A stretch of 43,577 nt of DNA, from NCBI RefSeq assembly GCF_018130215.1, contig NZ_JAFCKQ010000060.1, positions 1 to 43,577 on the forward strand, written 5' to 3'. Below, in pieces: positions 38,214 to 43,577 of the stretch. Source of the stretch: Bradyrhizobium jicamae. Its GTDB lineage: Bacteria > Pseudomonadota > Alphaproteobacteria > Rhizobiales > Xanthobacteraceae. The notes under the pieces are model-generated. The model worked only from the letters and a program-made list of their open reading frames with translations. It was not told the origin of the DNA and did no database searches. The translations under genes and the position numbers were made by a program. The first letter of the stretch is position 1; every line of letters begins with the position of its first letter.

Positions 38214-39233
38214 TCAGGACAGCTTGCCGACGGACTTTTCGAGCAGCTCCCAGGCCTTCTCGCCATACTTGCCCTTCCATTCGGCATAGAAGCCGGCGGC
38301 GCGGAGCTTGTCGCGGAACGGCGCCACGTCAGGCTGGTTGAAGACCAGCCCCTTGCCTGTGAGCTCCTGCTTCACTGTCGCGTTGAGCTTCTCGGTGTCC
38401 TCGCGTTCCTTGACCGCCGCCGCGTTGACGTTCTTGGCGACGATGGTCCTGATATCCTCGGGCAACGCTTGCCAGGCGCGGCGGTTCATCAGGAACCAGA
38501 AGCCGTCCCACATATGGTTGGTCAGCGAGCAGTATTTCTGGACCTCGTACAGCTTCGCCGCCGAGATCAGCGCCAGTGGGTTCTCCTGGCCCTCGACGAT
38601 CTTGGTCTGCAAGGCCGAATAGACCTCGCTGAAATTGATCGAGGCGGGCGACGCGTCGAACGCCTTGAACATCGAGGTCCACAGCGGCGACACCGGGACG
38701 CGGATCTTGAAGCCCTTGAAATCATCGGGACCGTTGATCGGCTTGGTCGACGACGTGGTCTGGCGGAAGCCGTTGTCCCAGATCTTCTCCATGACTTCGA
38801 GGCCGGCCTTGTTGATCTCGCCGCGCACATAGGCGCCGAGGTCGCCGTCCATGGCCTTCCAGACCGTCGGATAGTCCGGGAACGCAAAGCCGATGCCGTT
38901 GATCGAGGCCGCCGGCACCAGCGTCGCCAGGATCAGGCCCGACAGGGTGAAGAACTCGACTCCGCCGGAGCGCACCTGGCTCAGCATGTCGGTGTCGGAG
39001 CCAAGCTGGCTGTTCGGGAACACCTGCAGATCAAACCGGCCATTGGTCTCGGTCTTGATCGCCGCGGCCATCTCGCGGGCCCGGGTCACGAACGGATGCG
39101 ACTCCGGCAGGTTGTTGGCGAACTTGTAGCTGAACTCGGCGGTCTGGGCGCGCGCGACATAAGGTGCGCCGATCCCGCCCAGGACGGCGGAGGCGGCGGA
39201 GACCTTCAGCAGCGTGCGTCGTGAAAAGCTCAT
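38214..39233 (-). CDS. TRAP transporter substrate-binding protein (DctP family)
   Basis: 339 residues. A Tat-type signal (MSFSRRTLLKVSAASAVLGG) is cleaved near ARA. The DctP fold includes FSYKFANNLPESHPFVTRAR, GRFDLQVFPNSQLGSDTDML, GFKIRVPVSPLWTSMFKAF and ASPASINFSEVYSALQTKIV, with the Arg of KIRVP that binds the ligand carboxylate. First gene of the dctP-dctQM-acyl-CoA synthetase operon; GAGGGAG precedes the ATG. The ligand is a carboxylate, identity unknown. Confidence 0.95.
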   Translation of the reverse strand: MSFSRRTLLKVSAASAVLGGIGAPYVARAQTAEFSYKFANNLPESHPFVTRAREMAAAIKTETNGRFDLQVFPNSQLGSDTDMLSQVRSGGVEFFTLSGLILATLVPAASINGIGFAFPDYPTVWKAMDGDLGAYVRGEINKAGLEVMEKIWDNGFRQTTSSTKPINGPDDFKGFKIRVPVSPLWTSMFKAFDASPASINFSEVYSALQTKIVEGQENPLALISAAKLYEVQKYCSLTNHMWDGFWFLMNRRAWQALPEDIRTIVAKNVNAAAVKEREDTEKLNATVKQELTGKGLVFNQPDVAPFRDKLRAAGFYAEWKGKYGEKAWELLEKSVGKLS

Positions 39234-39553
39234 TGGTTTCTCCCTCGAGGAGGCTTGTTGTTGTTGTGAGATGTCAATCCTATACGGACCTGATGCCGCC
39301 GGGTCACCAGCGATCTCTGCATGCCGCCGCGCTTATTGCAGCGTCCGCAAGCCGCGGCAATATGGGCTTTCTGACGAGACCGCCTGCCGTCACGCGATGC
39401 GCTGCCGGACGATGACCGACGATGGCGCGGACCTCGGATTCTGTGAAGTTTTCCCACTAAATATCTGATTTAATTGTAGATAATTATATTCCATAATATA
39501 CCTTATGCGAATTACGGATACGGATGCCCGCGCTATGCCGCCGCTGATTTTCC
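39234..39553. other. Upstream region of the TRAP operon with an AT-rich island
   Basis: About 39459-39515 is strongly AT-rich (TAAATATCTGATTTAATTG and so on) in otherwise GC-rich DNA, with small inverted repeats such as TATATT/AATATA. Regulatory DNA is likely. A 33-codon minus frame starting in it (MEYNYLQLNQIFSGK...) has no ribosome site and is not called. Confidence 0.4.
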
Positions 39554-40630
39554 TCATGGCCAGATGGTGTTCAGGAGCTCCGCCAACCGCGCGCCGCCCT
39601 TCGCCAACTGCTTGCGCTTGATGGCGTCGGCAGCCTGCAGATAGTCGATGTGATTGTCGTACGTGACGGTCCACTTCGCTGGTGCCGGCGGCTGTGCTGG
39701 CTTGAACACCAGGCCCTTGAACGCGTCATGCGCCACCAGCAGCGTGTCGGTGGCCCAGGCTGCCGGCCAGCTCTCCAGCGCGCCCTGGCTCGGTGGGACC
39801 GATTTGGCGGCGTCCACGAGTTCGCCGGTCGCGGCATCCCCGAGGTCGGTCGGGATGTCGTCCCATTCATGATGCAGGTTGATGACCTGGAACGGAACAG
39901 CGACGCTGTCCTCGATGGCGTTGCCGCCATTCGTCTCGGTGTCCGGATCGACCTTGTGCGCGACGTCGGGATCGACCAGCCGCCCATTGCCGTCGAGATA
40001 CACCGAGCCGACATGCAGCGGCTGATGCAGGTCGCCGATGAAGTGCGCGAGCAACAGCAGCGCCTCCTTCCTGTCCTTGATCGAGAACGGGAACGGCGGC
40101 GGGATCGGCTTGCCCTGCAACACCGCGATGGCTGCCTCAATCGCCGCGACCAGATCGTGCGGATTGGTGCCCTGGAGGCCGCGGTCGACGTAGCTGCGCT
40201 GGATCGCGACGTCGAGGAAATGGAAGGTGTTGTGGCAACCGCGCTCGAAGCCGTCGGGCGTGTAGGAGCAGGTCGACCAGTTGCGGGCTGCGTAATCCAC
40301 CATGCGCGCCCTCTCCCGCGTCGAGTTGAACGGCGTGCAGGGCACCTCGAATTCGATATGATCAGGATCGACCTCGTAATGGAATTTGCCGTCATCGTGC
40401 CGGACGACGCTCTTTACGCAATCCGGCCACGGCGCGGCCTTGCGCAGGTCGATGCCGTGGGTGTCGAAATCGTTTAGGATCTGCTGGACCTGCGCTTTCG
40501 CCGCGGGCTTGAGCAACTGATCCGCGATCGATCCTACCACGCGATGACCTTGATAGCCCCAGGCCGACGCCGGCGCCGGATCGAGCGCGACGACGGCAAG
40601 CCATCCCAAGGCAATAGCCGCTCGCAACAT
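39554..40630 (-). CDS. S1/P1 family nuclease
   Basis: 358 residues from ATG 40630, preceded by CAGGGGCGG (ATG 40657 is an alternative). The signal peptide ends at PASA, leaving the mature N-terminal Trp that binds zinc (WGYQGHRVVG). Other zinc ligands lie in HNTFHFLDVAIQRSYVD, LLLLAHFIGDLHQPLHVG, GGNAI and INLHHEWDDIP. These are secreted zinc-dependent nucleases of single-stranded DNA and RNA with 3'-nucleotidase activity, common in fungi and plants and present in some Proteobacteria. Likely role: phosphate or nucleotide scavenging. Monocistronic. Confidence 0.9.
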   Translation of the reverse strand: MLRAAIALGWLAVVALDPAPASAWGYQGHRVVGSIADQLLKPAAKAQVQQILNDFDTHGIDLRKAAPWPDCVKSVVRHDDGKFHYEVDPDHIEFEVPCTPFNSTRERARMVDYAARNWSTCSYTPDGFERGCHNTFHFLDVAIQRSYVDRGLQGTNPHDLVAAIEAAIAVLQGKPIPPPFPFSIKDRKEALLLLAHFIGDLHQPLHVGSVYLDGNGRLVDPDVAHKVDPDTETNGGNAIEDSVAVPFQVINLHHEWDDIPTDLGDAATGELVDAAKSVPPSQGALESWPAAWATDTLLVAHDAFKGLVFKPAQPPAPAKWTVTYDNHIDYLQAADAIKRKQLAKGGARLAELLNTIWP

Positions 40631-40740
40631 GATCCGCCCCTGTCGCCAATTCAGCATTGTAAGGTTGTATCACATAAATATAGCAACCATAAGACAATAT
40701 CGTCCGGCCATCCGCGAACGTCCCTGCGGGCGAACCACCG

Positions 40741-41547
40741 TCAGCGGCCCCTGAAGCGCGGCTTCCGCCGCTCCAGGAATGCCTCCACGCCCTCCTTGTG
40801 GTCTTCGGTCAGGCTCGCAAGCGCGAACTGATCGAGGTCCATGTGGCTGGCCAGGTCATCGAGCGCATGGGCCAGGCGATTGACCGTGAGCTTGGTCATC
40901 GCGACCGAGATCGGCGGCTGGGCGGCGACCTTGGCGGCGAGCGCCATCGCGGCCTCGTATGATCTGCCGGAAGCGGCCACCTGCTCCACCAGACCCCACG
41001 CCAGCGCATCGTCGGCGGAAATCCGGTCATCGGCCAGGATCACGGCCTGCTTGGTGCGCGCCGGCCCCATCAGATGCAGCATGCGCGGCACGCTCTGCCA
41101 GCTCATGTTCATGCCGAGCCCGATCTCCGGCACGCGCATATGCGCGTCGCGCGCCATGATGCGGAAATCAAGCGCGACCGCGAGCGCCACGCCGCCGCCG
41201 ACGCAAAAGCCCTCGATGGCGCCGATCGTGACCTGCTCCATGTCCTGCCAGGCCCGCGTCAGCCGCGGCCCGAGCTTGAGGTGCCGGCGCAGCGTGCCCA
41301 TGTCCATGGTGCGCCGCGCACGGCCCTCGGCGTCCTTCAGGTCGAAGCCGGCGCTGAACGATCTGGCGCCGCCGGTCAGCACGACCACGGAGGTTCCAGC
41401 ATCATCCTCGAAGCTGCGCGCAGCGTCGGTGAGTTGACGCAGCGCATCCGGCGAGAGCGCGTTGATGCCGTCGCCGCGATCGAAGCGCACTACGGCGATG
41501 CGGCCCTCGGGTCCGAGGCCCTTCTCGATCGTCACATGGTCAGCCAC
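40741..41547 (-). CDS. Enoyl-CoA hydratase/isomerase family protein
   Basis: 268 residues, GTG start with AGGGAGG upstream. Crotonase fold: RIAVVRFDRGDGINALSPDA, GGARSFSAGFDLKDAEGRAR (CoA pocket and oxyanion), IEGFCVGGGVALAVALDFRI and PEIGLGMNMSWQSVPRML. The Glu of PEIGLG (~141, E164 of rat hydratase) is kept, but the other catalytic Glu (E144) is Ala (~121, in GGGVALA). So it may be an isomerase, a dienoyl-CoA or other crotonase rather than a normal hydratase. It is divergent from the nitrile hydratase operon. Confidence 0.88.
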   Translation of the reverse strand: MADHVTIEKGLGPEGRIAVVRFDRGDGINALSPDALRQLTDAARSFEDDAGTSVVVLTGGARSFSAGFDLKDAEGRARRTMDMGTLRRHLKLGPRLTRAWQDMEQVTIGAIEGFCVGGGVALAVALDFRIMARDAHMRVPEIGLGMNMSWQSVPRMLHLMGPARTKQAVILADDRISADDALAWGLVEQVAASGRSYEAAMALAAKVAAQPPISVAMTKLTVNRLAHALDDLASHMDLDQFALASLTEDHKEGVEAFLERRKPRFRGR

Positions 41548-41632
41548 CAGTACCTCCCTGCTCGCGTTGTTTTGTTGGGTGTAGGGATTGCCTGCCTCGA
41601 CATAGCACGGCCTGTTCGCCTATCCTGCCCCC

Positions 41633-42259
41633 ATGAGCGAACATCACGATCATCACGATCACGACCATTCGGAATTGTCGGAGACCGAGCTGCGCGTCCG
41701 CGCGCTGGAATCGATCCTGACCGAGAAGGGTTATATCGAGCCCGCCGCGCTCGATGCCATCGTGCAGGCCTACGAGACGCGGATCGGCCCGCACAACGGC
41801 GCGCAGGTCGTCGCCAAGGCCTGGACCGATCCCGCTTTCAAGAAGGCGCTGCTCGAAGACGCCACCAAGGCAGTCGGAACGCTCGGCCATGTCAGCCGGG
41901 TCGGCGACCATCTGGTCGCGGTCGAGAACACGCCCGGCCGCCACAACATGGTCGTGTGCACGCTGTGCTCCTGTTACCCTTGGGAAATGCTGGGACTGCC
42001 GCCGGTCTGGTACAAGGCGGCGCCCTATCGCTCGCGCGCAGTCAAGGACCCACGCAGCGTACTCGTCGATTTCGGCGTGAGTCTGCCGAAGGAGACGGAA
42101 ATCCGTGTCTGGGATTCGACCGCGGAGACGCGCTTCCTGGTGCTGCCGATGCGGCCCGAGGGAACCGAGGGCTGGAGCGAGCAGCAGCTCGCTGAACTCG
42201 TGACACGCGATTCCATGATCGGCACCGGATTTCCGAAGCTGCCCGGAGCGCCATCGTGA
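41633..42259 (+). CDS. nthA: Nitrile hydratase alpha subunit, cobalt type
   Basis: 208 residues. The metal-binding claw VCTLCSCYPW (Cys ~109, 112, 114 with Ser 113) has Thr after the first Cys, the cobalt-type version (iron enzymes have VCSLC). The two later cysteines are normally oxidised to sulfinic and sulfenic acids. A His-rich N-terminus (MSEHHDHHDHDH) may help metal loading. It hydrates nitriles to amides with the beta subunit, whose GTG overlaps its TGA. No amidase gene lies in the window. Confidence 0.95.
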   Translation: MSEHHDHHDHDHSELSETELRVRALESILTEKGYIEPAALDAIVQAYETRIGPHNGAQVVAKAWTDPAFKKALLEDATKAVGTLGHVSRVGDHLVAVENTPGRHNMVVCTLCSCYPWEMLGLPPVWYKAAPYRSRAVKDPRSVLVDFGVSLPKETEIRVWDSTAETRFLVLPMRPEGTEGWSEQQLAELVTRDSMIGTGFPKLPGAPS

Positions 42260-42915
42260 ACGGTGTGCATGACATGGGTGGCATGGACGGGTTCGGCAAG
42301 GTCGAACCCGAGGCGAACGAGCCGATGTTTCACGAGCTGTGGGAATCGCGGGTGCTCGCGATGGTCCGCGCGATGGGCGCGGCCGGCGCCTTCAACATCG
42401 ACGCCTCGCGGTTCTATCGCGAGGCCCTGCCCCCGCACGTCTATCTTTCGAGCTCCTATTACAAGAAGTGGCTGCTCGGGCTCGAGGACCTGCTGCTCGA
42501 CAAGGGCTATCTCGCCAGGGAGGACATCGCCGCGGGACATGCCGTGAAGCCGGCCAAGCCGCTCGCGCCCGGCAAGCTCAGCGTCAGCGACGTCGAACGC
42601 ACGATGGTTCGCGGCAAGTTCGGCCGCCCCGCGCCGGCGCCGGCGAAGTTCAAGGCCGGCGACAGGGTGCGCGCCAGGAACATCCATCCCACCACCCATA
42701 CGCGATTGCCGCGCTATGTCCGCGGCCATCTCGGCGTCGTCGAACGCGACCATGGCTGCCATGTCTTTCCGGATACCGCGGCGAACGACGCCGGCGAGAA
42801 TCCGCAATGGCTCTATACCGTCGTGTTTGATGGACGCGAACTCTGGGGCCCCGGCTCCGACCCGACCATCAAGGTCTCGATCGACGCGTTCGAGCCTTAT
42901 CTGGAGCCGGCGTGA
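42256..42915 (+). CDS. nthB: Nitrile hydratase beta subunit
   Basis: 219 residues from GTG 42256 overlapping the alpha stop. N-terminal MNGVHDMGGMDGFGKVEPEA; the C-terminal SH3-like barrel starts near FKAGDRVRARNIHPTTHTRL and contains PRYVRGHLGVVERDHGCHVF, then LYTVVFDGRELWG. The conserved Arg pair that contacts the alpha claw is in RNIHP and VRGHLG. Order alpha-beta-activator is the standard cobalt-type operon. Confidence 0.95.
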   Translation: MNGVHDMGGMDGFGKVEPEANEPMFHELWESRVLAMVRAMGAAGAFNIDASRFYREALPPHVYLSSSYYKKWLLGLEDLLLDKGYLAREDIAAGHAVKPAKPLAPGKLSVSDVERTMVRGKFGRPAPAPAKFKAGDRVRARNIHPTTHTRLPRYVRGHLGVVERDHGCHVFPDTAANDAGENPQWLYTVVFDGRELWGPGSDPTIKVSIDAFEPYLEPA

Positions 42916-43292
42916 TGGACACGGTCGCAGCCGATCGCGCGGCCAGGGCGGTGCCGGGCGTTCCCCGCGACGATGACGGTCCGGTGTTCCGCGCGCCCTG
43001 GGAAGCCCAGGCTTTCGCAATGGCGCTGTCGCTTCACGAGCGCGGCCTCTTCACCTGGACCGAATGGGCCGCAGCTCTCGCCGAACAGATCAAGCTTGCG
43101 CAGGCTGCGGGCGATCCCGACACGGGCGAGACCTACTACCAACACTGGCTGGCGACGCTCGAGCATCTCGTCGCGGCCAAGGGTGTGACAACGCCGCAGG
43201 CCCTCCATCGCTACCGTGATGCGTGGGACCACGCCGCCGACCGCACGCCGCATGGCAAGCCGATCGAGCTGACGCCGGCAGACTTCGAGTAG
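42915..43292 (+). CDS. Nitrile hydratase accessory protein (P14K-type activator)
   Basis: 125 residues from ATG 42915 (TGATG overlap with the beta stop; the GTG at 42912 would add one residue). It resembles the N-terminal domain of the beta subunit: FRAPWEAQAFAMALSLHERG, LFTWTEWAAALAEQIKLAQA, DTGETYYQHWLATLEHLVAA. Such proteins form the alpha-activator complex that delivers Co by self-subunit swapping. Expected to be needed for an active enzyme. Confidence 0.9.
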   Translation: MDTVAADRAARAVPGVPRDDDGPVFRAPWEAQAFAMALSLHERGLFTWTEWAAALAEQIKLAQAAGDPDTGETYYQHWLATLEHLVAAKGVTTPQALHRYRDAWDHAADRTPHGKPIELTPADFE

Positions 43293-43312
43293 CGGCGGAA
43301 TCCCCTCCTCCA

Positions 43313-43397
43313 CCGTCATTGCGCTCAAGCGCAGCAACCTATTCCGCCGTTGCGGAGGCAATGGATTGCCGCGGCACTGCGGGCCTCGCAATGACGG
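43313..43397. repeat. Palindromic dispersed repeat with CCGTCATTGCG / CGCAATGACGG arms
   Basis: The 11-bp arms at 43313-43323 and 43387-43397 are perfect complements, with GGCAATGGATTGCC inside. I recall such elements as abundant in Bradyrhizobium and relatives. It follows the nitrile hydratase operon by 20 bp and may act as a transcription end. Confidence 0.7.
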
Positions 43398-43496
43398 AGA
43401 AAACTCCGATTCAAATGTCAGACAACGATGAGGGCGTGAAGCGCCGTTCTCGCGACATGAATTGCCCGAGCTTTGCATCTCGTTTCGCCGCTCTGT

Positions 43497-43577
43497 GAGC
43501 AGAGGGCGCAGGGAAAGCCGGGTGCCGATCGCACCCATGGGCCCCGTGCAAGGTAGAAAGCACGGGGGTAGGACCAC
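43497..43577 (+). repeat. Candidate dispersed repeat, window end
   Basis: GAGGGCGCAGGGAAAGCCGG then GTGCCGATCGCACCC resembles an intergenic element I recall from Bradyrhizobium genomes (GAGGGCGCAGGGAATGCCGG type). It runs off the window. The match is from memory and unverified. Confidence 0.4.

Noticed and set aside
39372..39472. 33-codon frame beginning MEYNYLQLNQIFSGK
   Set aside because: No ribosome site; AT-rich start region and a tail with random composition.
1..43577. CRISPR array, tRNA/rRNA genes, intact insertion sequence or restriction-modification system
   Set aside because: No regularly spaced repeats, no tRNA T-loop context with cloverleaf arms, no transposase motifs and no methylase or nuclease motifs were found on either strand.

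Overview
The window is high-GC (low-to-mid 60s percent by eye) with strong GC3 in most genes. It looks like an alphaproteobacterial chromosome, most likely Bradyrhizobium or a close relative. Supporting signs are a PaoABC-type aldehyde oxidoreductase, the rlpA-dacC-tmk-holB-metG-tatD order, a Lys/Ala-rich extension on MetRS, two FixK/FNR-type boxes, and palindromic repeats of a kind I associate with Bradyrhizobium (5880-5928, 43313-43397). No tRNA, rRNA, CRISPR array or intact insertion sequence was found.

Layout. (1) 1-5.8 kb: a COX4-like remnant, a secreted peptidoglycan-binding protein, CsbD behind a candidate EcfG promoter, a three-gene molybdenum aldehyde oxidoreductase operon, and a membrane-anchored protein. 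(2) 5.9-18.1 kb: a sparse, eroded accessory region. It holds two ligase-domain (LigD-type) remnants, an integrase tail abutting a broken AraC gene, a substrate-binding-protein tail, dispersed non-coding repeats and many very small genes. The small genes include a double-glycine-leader peptide followed by a small membrane protein, two related 27/29-residue membrane microproteins, a 45-residue protein with its own FixK-like box and terminator, and a lone Flp pilin. Intact larger genes here are a serine hydrolase fused to a PDZ domain, a Cache-domain protein behind a perfect FNR/FixK box, and an ABC substrate-binding protein. (3) 18.2-23.7 kb: a polyhydroxyalkanoate (PHA) cluster with an AraC regulator, a collapsed acyl-CoA synthetase, a MaoC/NodN-type hydratase, a PhaC resembling the class II (medium-chain) enzymes, a PHA depolymerase and a phasin. 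(4) 24.0-24.3 kb: two tandem membrane microproteins. (5) 24.6-33.3 kb: housekeeping genes rlpA, an epoxide-hydrolase-like gene (opposite strand), dacC, tmk, holB, metG, tatD and an MBL-fold hydrolase, the last six tightly packed. (6) 33.4-34.6 kb: nitroreductase and MarR regulator behind a 26-bp perfect palindrome. (7) 34.6-39.2 kb: acyl-CoA synthetase with a TRAP transporter (fused DctQM plus DctP), probably uptake and CoA-activation of an organic acid. (8) 39.5-43.6 kb: S1/P1 nuclease, an enoyl-CoA hydratase-like protein and a cobalt-type nitrile hydratase operon, ending in repeat DNA.

The least ordinary material is in the eroded region: the GG-leader peptide and small membrane protein pair at 9.8-10.2 kb, and the microprotein families. 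The PHA cluster is the most coherent metabolic unit, and the palindrome with nitroreductase and MarR is the clearest regulatory unit. All similarity statements are by eye; no database search was run.
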